Program-made: the position numbers and the translations under genes
In this document: positions 1-7,651 of the stretch, piece by piece
Position numbering within the stretch: the first letter of the stretch is position 1
Layout of the letters: each line of letters opens with the position of its first letter
NCBI RefSeq assembly: GCF_000429845.1
Contig: NZ_AUCQ01000016.1
Location: 1 to 64,000 of the forward strand
Direction: 5' to 3'
Length of the DNA: 64,000 nt
Origin: Comamonas composti DSM 21721
Lineage (GTDB): Bacteria; Pseudomonadota; Gammaproteobacteria; Burkholderiales; Burkholderiaceae_C
The notes under the pieces: model-generated
What the model was told of the DNA's origin: nothing
The model's input: only the letters and a program-made list of their open reading frames with translations
The model's database searches: none

Positions 1-23
1 AATTGCTCGTGCGGCTTGACCCT
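1..23 (+). rRNA. 23S rRNA, 3' end only
   Basis: The first bases match the last bases of bacterial 23S rRNA: an AATTGCTCGTGCGGCTTGACCC-like tail corresponds to the E. coli end that reads AATGAACCGTGAGGCTTAACC. A 5S gene follows about 130 bp later, as expected in an rrn operon. The exact 3' end is estimated by alignment from memory. Positions 24-152 are the 23S-5S spacer. Confidence 0.75.
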
Positions 24-152
24 ATAACTTTGATGAAAATTCATCAAGGACAGTTATGCCAAGAAGGCGCAGTCAAAATAATCGCTGATCGAGACTCTAT
101 GAATTCGTTGTGCTGCGAGCCAGACAAAGGCAGGCAGCATGACAGCAAGTTA

Positions 153-267
153 TGCCTGATGACCATAGCAAGTTGGTACCACTCCTTCCCATCCCGAACA
201 GGACAGTGAAACGACTTTGCGCCGATGATAGTGCGGGTTCCCGTGTGAAAGTAGGTCATCGTCAGGC
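153..267 (+). rRNA. rrf: 5S ribosomal RNA
   Basis: The segment begins TGCCTGATGACCATAGC and ends in the complementary GTCATCGTCAGGC, which forms the terminal helix of 5S rRNA. The internal CCATCCCGAACAGG box is the conserved loop of betaproteobacterial 5S rRNA. The length of 115 nt is normal. It is the last gene of the rrn operon and a rho-independent terminator follows directly. Confidence 0.95.
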
Positions 268-280
268 TGTTATAGCCAAA

Positions 281-311
281 AGCCCCGTAGCTCTCGCTAC
301 GGGGCTTTTTT
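281..311 (+). terminator. rrn operon terminator
   Basis: AGCCCCGTAG and CTACGGGGCT form a 10-bp stem with a short loop, followed by TTTTTT. It sits 13 bp after the 5S gene and ends the rRNA operon. Confidence 0.9.
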
Positions 312-398
312 GTTGGCTCCTGGCTGAGTAAAAATAAAAGAAGAGCAGGGAGCGCAAGCTAGCAACTGGTTTGACACATGAATCTGGCTCAAAGCTAT

Positions 399-429
399 AA
401 AAGGAGAGCGCTTGGCGCTCTCCTTTTAT
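399..429 (+). terminator. Second hairpin after the rrn operon
   Basis: GGAGAGCGC and GCGCTCTCC pair around a TTG loop, preceded by AAAA and followed by TTTTA. It is probably a back-up terminator for the rrn operon. The flanking A and T runs could let it work in both directions. Confidence 0.6.
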
Positions 430-446
430 CCTTGACCTTTTATGAA

Positions 447-466
447 AAGCCTGCGCTTGCAGGCTT
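447..466 (-). terminator. Hairpin downstream of the minus-strand amidotransferase gene
   Basis: AAGCCTGC and GCAGGCTT form an 8-bp stem with a 4-nt loop, followed on the minus strand by TTCAT. It lies 35 bp past the stop of the glutamine amidotransferase gene. The T-tract is weak. Confidence 0.45.
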
Positions 467-500
467 GATAGATATTCCGAAGTCTCGTGGCTGAGCCGTT

Positions 501-1268
501 TTATAGCGGCAGGCATTCGCCTTGAACAAAGACCTTGAGCTCTCCTGACGGAATCGGAGTCCACATCTCATTCTTGGTCAAGGGTGCTGTTACCACCATG
601 GCGACCCTGTCCTGAGGAGAGGTTTCCTGGGAAAAGTCCACGCTCAGATCTTCGTCGGATAAATGGGCCTGGGTGAATGGATGGCGGCGCTCTAAATAAC
701 ACAAATGCGTGGTCGCATGAGCCCATAGGGCTTCACCATTCGAGAGCAGGAAATTGAAGGTGCCGTGGGGCGCTATGCGTGCGGCAAGTTCACGCAGCGT
801 GTGAGTGAGTTCTTGTACGCTGGGAAGGCCGGCGTGGGACTTCCAGAGTTCTTGCATGATCCAGCAAAAGGCCTGCTCGCTGTCGGTACTGCCTATGGGA
901 CGAAAGTGGCTGTGCAGCTTCGGAGCAAAGCCTTTGAGGTCTCCGTTATGCGCAAATACCCAGTTGCGACCCCAGAGCTCACGCACGAAAGGATGGCAGT
1001 TTTGCAGGCTGACCGAGCCTTGGGTGGCTTTGCGTATATGGGCGATGACGTTGCAGCTCTTAATGGGGTATTCGCGTATGAGCGTGGCAATGGGTGAATC
1101 CATGGCGCGCTCACGATCGACAAAGTGGCGCAAGCCCTTGTCCTCAAAAAATGCAATACCCCAGCCATCGGTATGGTCGCCAGTATTACCTGCTCTTTGA
1201 GCAAAGCCGGAAAAACTGAAGCGCACATCGGTAGGGGTATTGCAGTTCATCCCCAGCAATTGACACAT
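501..1268 (-). CDS. Class II glutamine amidotransferase, YafJ-like
   Basis: A 255-residue protein of the class II (Ntn-type) glutamine amidotransferase fold, the same length as E. coli YafJ. The start was placed at the ATG giving MCQLLGMNC because removing Met exposes the catalytic Cys2; an upstream in-frame extension to 1391 does not look like this family. Motifs seen are the N-terminal Cys, HTDGWGIAFF near residue 34, HIRKATQG near residue 78 and FAHNGDL near residue 103. These form the glutamine-binding site. No synthase domain is fused, so only glutaminase chemistry can be inferred and the acceptor is unknown. It stands alone between the rrn operon and the gudD remnant. Confidence 0.88.
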   Translation of the reverse strand: MCQLLGMNCNTPTDVRFSFSGFAQRAGNTGDHTDGWGIAFFEDKGLRHFVDRERAMDSPIATLIREYPIKSCNVIAHIRKATQGSVSLQNCHPFVRELWGRNWVFAHNGDLKGFAPKLHSHFRPIGSTDSEQAFCWIMQELWKSHAGLPSVQELTHTLRELAARIAPHGTFNFLLSNGEALWAHATTHLCYLERRHPFTQAHLSDEDLSVDFSQETSPQDRVAMVVTAPLTKNEMWTPIPSGELKVFVQGECLPL

Positions 1269-1359
1269 GGAGCAAATCTTTTCTCTGGATTGGTCTGGAA
1301 AAGAGGGCGCAAGGACCTCGAAAAACCAGTGTAGATCAATCCACGGCCTGCAGCCGCGC

Positions 1360-1909
1360 CTAACGCAGCATGCAAGGCCGTTTGCTGTCAAAGGTCCAGC
1401 CGGGGATCAGATGCTGCATGACCATGGCATCGTTGCGAGCGCCTAAAGCCTGCTCCCGATTTCGCTCCAACCCTTCGGGACAGTGCCTTTCTGTCCACGC
1501 TGATACCCAGGCCAGGAGCCTTGGGAGCTTCAACAAAGCCGTTGCAGATTTGCAGAGGGTTGTGCGTGAGTTGCTGGCCGTCTTGCCAGATCCTGTGCGT
1601 GTCTATGGCCGTGACCTTGCCGGGAACGGCTGCCGCCACATGGGTGAACATGGCCAGAGAGATGTCGAAGTGATTATTCGAATGCAAGCCCCAGGTCAAT
1701 CCCCAGTCATGGCAGAGCTGGCCCACGCGTACTGAGCCGGACATGGTCCAGAAGTGAGGGTCGGCCAGGGGAATATCCACGGACTGCAGGGAGAGCACGA
1801 TATTGCGAGTAAAAAAGGGCGCGTGCGCGCCGCCGAGGTTCATGAGCATGCCGTCACGGCCCGCAACGGGGATGACTTCAATCTCCGTAATGCGTGGCGC
1901 GAAGAGCAT
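1360..1909 (-). pseudogene. gudD: Glucarate dehydratase remnant with internal deletion and frameshift
   Basis: The N-terminal part ([20 protein letters not shown] up to FFTRNIV) is glucarate dehydratase residues of about 10-40. It is joined in frame to [16 protein letters not shown], which belongs near residue 315 of the about 446-residue enzyme, so roughly 275 codons are missing. The junction is near 1791-1800. The retained part includes the [19 protein letters not shown] segment. Near 1450-1480 the frame then shifts: the annotated reading frame ends at 1388, but another frame carries the true C terminus ([17 protein letters not shown] to a TAG at 1360-1362). The enolase-type metal site and catalytic lysines are lost, so it cannot be active. 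It follows kdgD by 26 bp in the same direction, the normal operon order. Confidence 0.9.
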
Positions 1910-1935
1910 GATGGCTTTGGCTTTGCTGCATCGTT

Positions 1936-2847
1936 TTATTGAGGACCAAGCCCAGCGATCAGGGCTGCCAGCTCCTCGGTTTCTGCGGGACGCAAATCCG
2001 TCAGAGGTGCTCGTACCGGGCCTGCATCGTGGCCTACGATCCTGGCCCCGGCCTTGACGATGCTGACCGCATAGCCTTGGCTTTTGTTGCGGATCTTCAA
2101 GTAAGGCAGGAAGAAGCTCTTGAGCAAGCGGTGCTGGGTTGCCTGGTCGTTGTTGTGTACAGCCTCGTAGAACTGCATGGCTGTTCTGGGAATGAAGTTG
2201 AAGACGGCCGAGGAGTAAACAGGCGTGCCCAGAGCCTTGTAGGCGGCGGCATAAATCTCGGCCGTGGGCAGGCCTCCAAGATAGGTCAGGCGATCACCCA
2301 GAGTCAGATACATGGCTGACATGGCTTCGATGTCACCTACCCCGTCCTTGAAGCCCACAAGATTGGGGTTGCGTTCGGCCAGCCGGGCGACGGTTTCGGG
2401 AGTGAAACGGCTGATGCTGCGGTTGTAGATGATGACGCCGAACTTCACACTCTTGCAGACGGCCTCTACATGTGCGGCCAGGCCTTCCTGGCTGGCTTCT
2501 GTGAGGTAGTGGGGCATGAGCAAAATGCCGTGGGCACCCGCCTTTTCCGCAGCCTGGGCGCATTCGATTGCAAAGCGGGTCGAGCCGCCGGCTCCTGCAA
2601 TGATGGGCACCTTGTCTTTGCAGGCGGTCACTGCAGTTCGAATGATCCGGGGATACTCGTCACCGCTCAGCGAGAAGTATTCGCCCGTACCGGCTGCTGC
2701 AAACAGGGCGCTGGCACCGAATGGGGCCAGCCATTCCAAGCGTCGGGTATAGCCCATGGCGTTGAAGTCGCCGTTGCTGTCGAAGTCGGTCAAAGGAAAG
2801 GACAGCAGACCGGAGCTCATGACGTTCTTGACTTCTTGAGGGCTCAT
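1936..2847 (-). CDS. kdgD: 5-dehydro-4-deoxyglucarate dehydratase (KdgD)
   Basis: A 303-residue member of the DapA/N-acetylneuraminate lyase family. It converts 5-keto-4-deoxy-D-glucarate to alpha-ketoglutarate semialdehyde with loss of water and CO2, in the cytoplasm. The N terminus [20 protein letters not shown], with [12 protein letters not shown] in place of a plain DapA start, is typical of KdgD. The Schiff-base lysine is in [10 protein letters not shown] (about K167) and the assisting tyrosine in IIYNR (about Y141). It is the first gene of a minus-strand unit with the broken gudD, and an operator for the neighbouring FadR-type regulator lies about 100 bp upstream. With gudD dead in this locus, its substrate must come from a dehydratase encoded elsewhere. 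Confidence 0.93.
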   Translation of the reverse strand: MSPQEVKNVMSSGLLSFPLTDFDSNGDFNAMGYTRRLEWLAPFGASALFAAAGTGEYFSLSGDEYPRIIRTAVTACKDKVPIIAGAGGSTRFAIECAQAAEKAGAHGILLMPHYLTEASQEGLAAHVEAVCKSVKFGVIIYNRSISRFTPETVARLAERNPNLVGFKDGVGDIEAMSAMYLTLGDRLTYLGGLPTAEIYAAAYKALGTPVYSSAVFNFIPRTAMQFYEAVHNNDQATQHRLLKSFFLPYLKIRNKSQGYAVSIVKAGARIVGHDAGPVRAPLTDLRPAETEELAALIAGLGPQ

Positions 2848-2947
2848 GAAGACCTTTCAGCAAACGACAGGAATGGGAAAAGATGCATGCCAGGCATGCC
2901 AAGCAACTGCATGCGACAAGCCTGGATTTGGCTATATCGGGCTTTTG

Positions 2948-2967
2948 GTCATATGTCATCATATGAC
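2948..2967. promoter_or_regulatory. Operator for the FadR-type regulator, kdgD side
   Basis: GTCATATG and CATATGAC form a perfect 8-bp inverted repeat with a 4-bp centre TCAT. The same pattern recurs at 3923-3942 in front of the regulator and udh genes. It lies 100 bp before kdgD, on the far side of the regulator gene. This fits a shared operator of the GntR/FadR protein encoded between the two copies. Confidence 0.7.
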
Positions 2968-3081
2968 TAAAATGAGGTTATCAAGTGTTTTTAGTTGGCT
3001 CAAACGCTGCAAGGTGTAGCTATTCGACGGTCCTGCAGCCGGCTTGTGCGCCGCAGGCCATGAGGAGGATGCTGGGCGCTT

Positions 3082-3900
3082 TCAGCTGTCGTTGGGGCGA
3101 GGCTCGCCGGCTCGGGCTTGGCTCAGGCGCTGGGCCAGGCGCAGGCGCTCGCGGGAGTTGGTCAGGTGAATACGCATGGCTGCGCGGGCGGAGTCTGCAT
3201 CCTGGCGCTCGATGGCTGCATAGATCTCCTCATGCTCGCGGTTGACACGGTGCAGATAGTCTGGATCGCGCGCTGGCGCATGGATGGACGTAATGCGGTT
3301 GCGGGGAATCAGAAGCGAGCCGAAGTGCTGCAAGATTTCCTGAAAATAGCGATTGCCCGTGGCCTGGGCGATGCTCAGGTGAAAGGCCAGGTCATGTGAC
3401 ACGGTGTCGCCACCGGTGCCTGTGTTGAGCTCGAAGGCCTGCAGTGCCTCGCCCATGGCGTGCAGGTGCGATGCCTGGCGCCGTTGCGCGGCCAGGCCGG
3501 CCGCCTCGGTCTCCAGGCTGATGCGCAACTCCAGCACAGCCAGTACATCCACGGACTCGCTGAGCTCATGGGCGCTCAGCACCGGGCCCAGGCCCTGGCG
3601 CACTGACAGCACGAACGTGCCTATGCCGTGTCGGGTCTCGACCAGGCCGGATGCCTGCAGCTTGGAGATGGCTTCCCGCACCACGGTACGGCTGACCTCG
3701 TAGGTGTGCACCAGCTCGGATTCCGTGGGCAGCTTCTCGCCCTCCTGGAGCAGGCCTTGACGGATCTTGTTCTCGAATTCCTCGTAGAGCAGATTGCCGA
3801 GACTGCGATTGCCCCGTGTGGTTTTGTGGCGCAAGGATTCCCCTTGGGGCTGTGAAAAAGATGGGGGCGGCTGGGGTAATTCCGGGGGGGGGCTGCTCAT
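3082..3900 (-). CDS. GntR-family (FadR subfamily) transcriptional regulator
   Basis: A 272-residue regulator. The first 35 residues are low-complexity and proline-rich. A winged helix of the GntR type follows (about residues 40-105, with LPTESELVHTYEVSRTVVRE and ASGLVETRHGIGTFV), and then an all-helical FCD domain of the FadR subfamily to the end. The start at 3900 was chosen because the longer frame to 4140 runs back through the divergent udh gene and its operator. It is flanked by two copies of one palindrome (2948-2967 and 3923-3942). It therefore probably controls kdgD on one side and udh-lactonase-TRAP and itself on the other. The ligand is probably an aldarate or uronate, inferred only from context. 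Confidence 0.88.
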   Translation of the reverse strand: MSSPPPELPQPPPSFSQPQGESLRHKTTRGNRSLGNLLYEEFENKIRQGLLQEGEKLPTESELVHTYEVSRTVVREAISKLQASGLVETRHGIGTFVLSVRQGLGPVLSAHELSESVDVLAVLELRISLETEAAGLAAQRRQASHLHAMGEALQAFELNTGTGGDTVSHDLAFHLSIAQATGNRYFQEILQHFGSLLIPRNRITSIHAPARDPDYLHRVNREHEEIYAAIERQDADSARAAMRIHLTNSRERLRLAQRLSQARAGEPRPNDS

Positions 3901-3922
3901 GTGCGGATGATAATCTGGAAAT

Positions 3923-3942
3923 GTTGTATGACGACGTATGAC
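3923..3942. promoter_or_regulatory. Operator between the regulator gene and udh
   Basis: Read on the minus strand the site is GTCATACG-TCGT-CATACAAC, closely matching the perfect palindrome at 2948-2967. It lies between the divergent regulator start (3900) and the udh start. It overlaps the first possible udh ATG at 3938, which argues for the later start at 3962. Confidence 0.65.
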
Positions 3943-3961
3943 TAACCATGCTTTATTTCCT

Positions 3962-4780
3962 ATGCAAACGCATTCAAAAATCCATCGTCTGTTGCTGACC
4001 GGCGCTGCCGGCCATCTGGGCGCCGTGCTGCGAGACCGCTTGCAGCCTTTTGCCGATGTGCTGAGGGTTTCGGACATTGCGTGCATGGAGCCTGCGTCCA
4101 GCGCGGCGCAGGAAGTGGTGATCTGTGATCTTGCGGACAAGGCTGCTGTCCATGCCCTGGTTCAAGGATGTGATGCCATCGTGCACATGGGCGGGGTGTC
4201 GGTGGAAAAGCCCTTCGAGGAGGTGCTTGAGGCGAATGTCAAGGGCATCTATCACGTCTACGAGGCGGCGCGTTGTCATGGCGTGAGGCGCGTGGTGTTT
4301 GCGAGCTCCAACCACGTGACCGGTTTTTACAAGCAGACCGAGAAGCTGGATGCCGGGGTGCAGCGCAGGCCCGATGGCTATTACGGCCTGTCCAAGTCCT
4401 TTGGTGAGGATCTGGCCATGTTCTACTTCGATCGCTATGGCATAGAGACCGTGAGCATTCGCATAGGCACGTCCTGTGCCGAGCCTGCAAACCGGCGCAT
4501 GCTGAGCACCTGGCTCAGCTATGACGATCTGCTGCAGCTGATTGTCCGGGCCCTGTTCACGCCAGGCGTGGGCCATACCGTGGTCTATGGCGCCTCGGCG
4601 AACCGCGATGTGTGGTGGGACAACCATGAGGCCGCCCGTCTGGGCTATGTGCCCAAGGACAGCTCGGAGCCCTGGCGCTCCGTGGTCGAAGCACAGCCCG
4701 CACTGGAAGCTGGCGACCCGATGCTGGTCTACCAAGGGGGCTTCTATACGGCGCAAGGGCCTTTCGAGGCCTCACGGTGA
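3962..4780 (+). CDS. udh: NAD-dependent uronate dehydrogenase
   Basis: A 272-residue short-chain dehydrogenase/extended SDR protein. Uronate dehydrogenase oxidises D-galacturonate or D-glucuronate at C1 to the aldaro-lactone with NAD+. The nucleotide-binding motif TGAAGHLG is at residues 13-20 and the catalytic YxxxK is Y141-x3-K145 (YGLSK). Family-specific blocks VHMGGVSVEKPFEE and FASSNHVTGFY are clear, as is the C-terminal WWDN. I chose the ATG at 3962 rather than 3938 because the operator covers the earlier one. The downstream lactonase overlaps its stop codon by GTGA, so the two are translationally coupled. This is the entry step of the oxidative uronate pathway that ends with KdgD. Confidence 0.92.
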   Translation: MQTHSKIHRLLLTGAAGHLGAVLRDRLQPFADVLRVSDIACMEPASSAAQEVVICDLADKAAVHALVQGCDAIVHMGGVSVEKPFEEVLEANVKGIYHVYEAARCHGVRRVVFASSNHVTGFYKQTEKLDAGVQRRPDGYYGLSKSFGEDLAMFYFDRYGIETVSIRIGTSCAEPANRRMLSTWLSYDDLLQLIVRALFTPGVGHTVVYGASANRDVWWDNHEAARLGYVPKDSSEPWRSVVEAQPALEAGDPMLVYQGGFYTAQGPFEASR

Positions 4781-5712
4781 TTGCGGCGGAACTGGTGCTG
4801 GATGCGCGTTGCGCAACCGGTGAGAGCCCTGTCTGGCGCGGCGCAGAGCAGTCCTTGTACTGGACCGATATTCCGCGCGGCGTCCTGCATCGCTGGCAGG
4901 CCGGCCGGCGGCGGCAGACCCGCTGGCAGGCGCCGCAGATGCTGGCCTGCATGGCCGCCTGGGGGGATAGACCCGGCTGCTGGGTGGCCGGGCTGGAGGA
5001 CGGGCTGTACCGCTTGTCGCATGCCCTGGAGAGTGATGCTGTCTTGCAGGCCTGCCGCCTGGCCCCGGTGCAGCACGCGATGCCGGACATGCGCTTCAAT
5101 GACGGGCGTTGCGACCGGCAGGGCCGCTTTCTTGCAGGAACCACGCTCAAGCACATGGCTGCGGCCCAGGCCGTGGGCAAGGTCTACCGCTTCGGAGCGC
5201 AAGAGCATGCCGATGGCCGGTGCACCGACCTGGAGCTGGGGCCGCTCATCGTGCCCAATGGCATGGCCTTCAGCCCTGACGGACGTGTCATGTACCTCTC
5301 GGATTCGCACCCTCAGGTGCAGGCCATCTGGGCCTTCGACTACGACACGGACAGCGGTGTGCCGTCCAGGCGCCGTCTGTTCGTGGACATGAAGCCTTTG
5401 CCGGGTCGTCCCGACGGGGCGGCCATGGACAGCAGCGGTTGCTACTGGATCTGCGGCAACGATGCGGGGTTGGTGCATCGCTTCACGCCCCAGGGGCGGC
5501 TCGACTGCTCGCTGTCGGTGCCGGTGAAAAAGCCTGCCATGTGCGCTTTTGGCGGTCCCGATCTCGATGTGTTGTATGTCACCTCGATTCGTACTGACGA
5601 CATGGACCTGTCGGAGCAGCCGCTGGCTGGCGGCGTGTTTGCATTGCGGCCTGGCGTCAGCGGCATGGCCGAGCCTGAGTTCCGTCCGGAGATCGCTGAG
5701 GAGAAAGTCTAG
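4777..5712 (+). CDS. SMP-30/gluconolactonase family lactonase
   Basis: A 311-residue six-bladed propeller of the SMP-30/gluconolactonase/LRE family. It starts with GTG overlapping the udh stop (GTGA). Family marks are ESPVWRGAEQSLYWTDI near residue 14, where the Glu is the first metal ligand; MRFNDGRCDRQGRF near residue 105; and VPNGMAFSPDGRVMYLSDS near residue 160. The metal-site Glu, Asn and Asp residues are present. Next to udh, its likely job is opening the aldaro-1,4- or 1,5-lactone released by that enzyme. It may also act on other sugar lactones, so the precise substrate is an inference from position. Confidence 0.87.
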   Translation: MIAAELVLDARCATGESPVWRGAEQSLYWTDIPRGVLHRWQAGRRRQTRWQAPQMLACMAAWGDRPGCWVAGLEDGLYRLSHALESDAVLQACRLAPVQHAMPDMRFNDGRCDRQGRFLAGTTLKHMAAAQAVGKVYRFGAQEHADGRCTDLELGPLIVPNGMAFSPDGRVMYLSDSHPQVQAIWAFDYDTDSGVPSRRRLFVDMKPLPGRPDGAAMDSSGCYWICGNDAGLVHRFTPQGRLDCSLSVPVKKPAMCAFGGPDLDVLYVTSIRTDDMDLSEQPLAGGVFALRPGVSGMAEPEFRPEIAEEKV

Positions 5713-5940
5713 TGTCCTGTCGTGGAAGTTCGCTGAACACCGTCCCCGGATACCAGGGCCATGCAGCGTTGCCCGTCCTCGCCATGGCCGCGGCGGGTAC
5801 CTTGCGTGGCTGTGATCCCGGAAGACTGGTGATTCAGCGAGCCTCCAGCTCAGGAGATCAGGGAAAGTCGCCAGAAGTGCCACCCGTCCTGGGACCAGGC
5901 CTGCTGGCTCAAGTCCACACACTCAAAAAGAGGTCATCAA

Positions 5941-6915
5941 ATGCATTGCAAGAAAGCATGGGCCGCCCTTGCGGCTGGCCTGGTATTGCTCACGCCCTGG
6001 CTGGCATCCGCGGCCGAGCTGCGCTCGGCGGACATCCACCCCGACGACTACCCCACGGTCATGGCCGTGCGCTTCATGAGCGAGCGGCTCAAGCAGCTGT
6101 CGGGCGGAAAGTACACGATCAAGGTGTTTGCCAATGGGGCGCTGGGCGGCGAGAAGGAAACCATAGAGCAGGCCAAGATCGGCGCCATCTCCCTGGTGCG
6201 GGTGAATGTGGGGGCCATGAACAACATCTGTCGCGAAACCATCGTGCCCACCATGCCCTTTCTGTTCCGCTCCGTGGAGCACTTGCACAAGGTGCTCGAT
6301 GGACCGGTGGGCGAGGAGATTCTCAAAGGCTGTGAAAAACAGGGGCTCGTGGGGCTGGCGTTCTACGACAGCGGCGCGCGCTCCATTTTCTCGGGCAAGA
6401 AGGCGGTGCGCAGCTTGGCTGACATGAAGGGCATGAAGGTGCGTGTGCAGCAGTCCGACCTTTGGGTGAGCATGCTCGAAGCCATGGGCGCGAATGCCAC
6501 GCCCATGCCCATGGGCGAGGTGTATACGGGCTTGAAGACCGGGCTGATCGACGCCGCAGAGAACAACTACCCCACCTATGAAAGTGCCCGGGCCTTCGAG
6601 GTGGCCAAATACTTCACCAAGACCGAGCATTCCATGGCTCCGGAAATGCTGCTGTTCTCCAAGCGCGACTGGGACAGGCTCTCCACCGAAGAGCGGGGCT
6701 GGGTTCGTCAGGCGGCCAAAGAGTCCGTGCCCTACATGCGCAAAGTGTGGGCCGAGCGCGAGGCCAAGTCCCTGGCCATGGTCAAGGCCGGTGGTGCCGA
6801 GATCATAGAAATCGACAAGAAACCCTTCCAGGATGCGATGAAGCCCGTCTACGACAAGTTCATCACGAATGCCGAGCTCAAGAGCCTGGTCAGGCGGGTG
6901 CAGGAAACGCATTAG
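5941..6915 (+). CDS. dctP: TRAP transporter substrate-binding protein, DctP family
   Basis: A 324-residue periplasmic protein with a 24-residue signal peptide (positive MHCKKAW, hydrophobic core, ASA cleavage). The DctP fold is recognisable by [20 protein letters not shown] near residue 70, [21 protein letters not shown] near residue 162 and the arginine that holds the substrate carboxylate in this stretch. [17 protein letters not shown] follows near 200. It captures an organic acid and delivers it to the DctQM permease encoded next. Context with udh, lactonase and kdgD suggests a uronate or aldarate. An AGAGG ribosome site lies about 8 bp before the ATG. The 228 bp upstream (5713-5940) show no gene. 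Confidence 0.92.
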   Translation: MHCKKAWAALAAGLVLLTPWLASAAELRSADIHPDDYPTVMAVRFMSERLKQLSGGKYTIKVFANGALGGEKETIEQAKIGAISLVRVNVGAMNNICRETIVPTMPFLFRSVEHLHKVLDGPVGEEILKGCEKQGLVGLAFYDSGARSIFSGKKAVRSLADMKGMKVRVQQSDLWVSMLEAMGANATPMPMGEVYTGLKTGLIDAAENNYPTYESARAFEVAKYFTKTEHSMAPEMLLFSKRDWDRLSTEERGWVRQAAKESVPYMRKVWAEREAKSLAMVKAGGAEIIEIDKKPFQDAMKPVYDKFITNAELKSLVRRVQETH

Positions 6916-6943
6916 CCCGCGCCAGCTGCTTGCGTTCCGAAAG

Positions 6944-6991
6944 GTACGACAAGGCGAAGCAACGACGCACCAAGGCTTGTGTTGGCGGGTC
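6944..6991 (+). repeat. Dispersed repeat family 2, partial copy
   Basis: GTACGACAAGGCGAAGCAAC and the following CTTGTGTT(A/G)GCGGGTC block match the element at 48231-48278 on the opposite strand. The first 24 nt are identical and the next 24 nt are close. It lies between dctP and dctQ inside a transport operon and could form part of the intercistronic RNA. Confidence 0.75.
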
Positions 6992-7062
6992 CAGGCGTAC
7001 GGGAATCCTGGATTGATGGCCGCAGGTCCTCGCGGCCCAAGAGGGCAACCGATTCTGCATAC

Positions 7063-7641
7063 ATGATGTACACCAAAATATGCAACGCCTTGGCGCGTTC
7101 CTGCATGGCTCTGGGCATCGCCGGCCTGATTGCCGTGATCTGCGCAGTCAGCTGGCAGGTGTTCGGGCGCTATGTGCTCAACAACACGCCGACCTGGGCC
7201 GAAAGCCTGGCTCTTTTGCTGGTGCTTTACGTCACCATGCTCGGCGTTGCCGTTGGCGTGCGTGAGTCCAGTCACATAGGGCTGGAGTTCCTGCTGCAGC
7301 AACTGCCGCCGCGCCTGAGCCGGCTGCTGAAGATCCTGATCCACGGCCTGACCCTGTTGTTTGGCGCGCTCATGGCCTATGGCTGCGCCTCGCTGAGTGC
7401 GTCCGTCTGGGATTACGGCTTGCCCACGCTGGGCATCTCCGAAGGCTGGAAATACGTGCCGGCCACGCTGGCCGGCGGGCTCATCGTCCTTTTCTCCATC
7501 GAGCACTTGATTGCGCTGATCGGTGGCCGCCAAGCCAGGCTTGCCCAGGAGTGTGGCCGCGAGCCACTTGGCGCGGCGCCCGTGGTCTTGTGCGACCCGG
7601 CTCCAGATGTGGCGCCGCAGGGACTGTCACCACGTTCTTAG
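7063..7641 (+). CDS. dctQ: TRAP transporter small permease, DctQ family
   Basis: A 192-residue protein with four predicted membrane helices (about residues 10-33, 46-66, 88-110 and 128-150). The family signature WQVFGRYVLNNTPTWAESLALLL is split across the first loop (WQVFGRYVLNNTPTW, then AESLALL). It forms the membrane complex with DctM. Two adjacent ATGs at 7063 and 7066 are possible starts; the longer upstream frame from 6979 lies in the repeat and has no family similarity. Its tail of about 40 residues after the last helix is longer than usual and proline-rich. Confidence 0.88.
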   Translation: MMYTKICNALARSCMALGIAGLIAVICAVSWQVFGRYVLNNTPTWAESLALLLVLYVTMLGVAVGVRESSHIGLEFLLQQLPPRLSRLLKILIHGLTLLFGALMAYGCASLSASVWDYGLPTLGISEGWKYVPATLAGGLIVLFSIEHLIALIGGRQARLAQECGREPLGAAPVVLCDPAPDVAPQGLSPRS

Positions 7642-7651
7642 GCTTTTGCAC

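Noticed and set aside
3938..3961. Earlier start for uronate dehydrogenase
   Set aside because: The ATG at 3938 lies inside the operator palindrome and adds residues not seen at the family N terminus.
5923..7533. Long open frame antisense to the TRAP transporter genes
   Set aside because: It is a mirror frame of GC-rich coding DNA, with composition typical of shadows and no family resemblance. The same applies to the long antisense frames at 9658-11001, 14299-16056, 17739-19520, 24405-25673 and 50975-52858.
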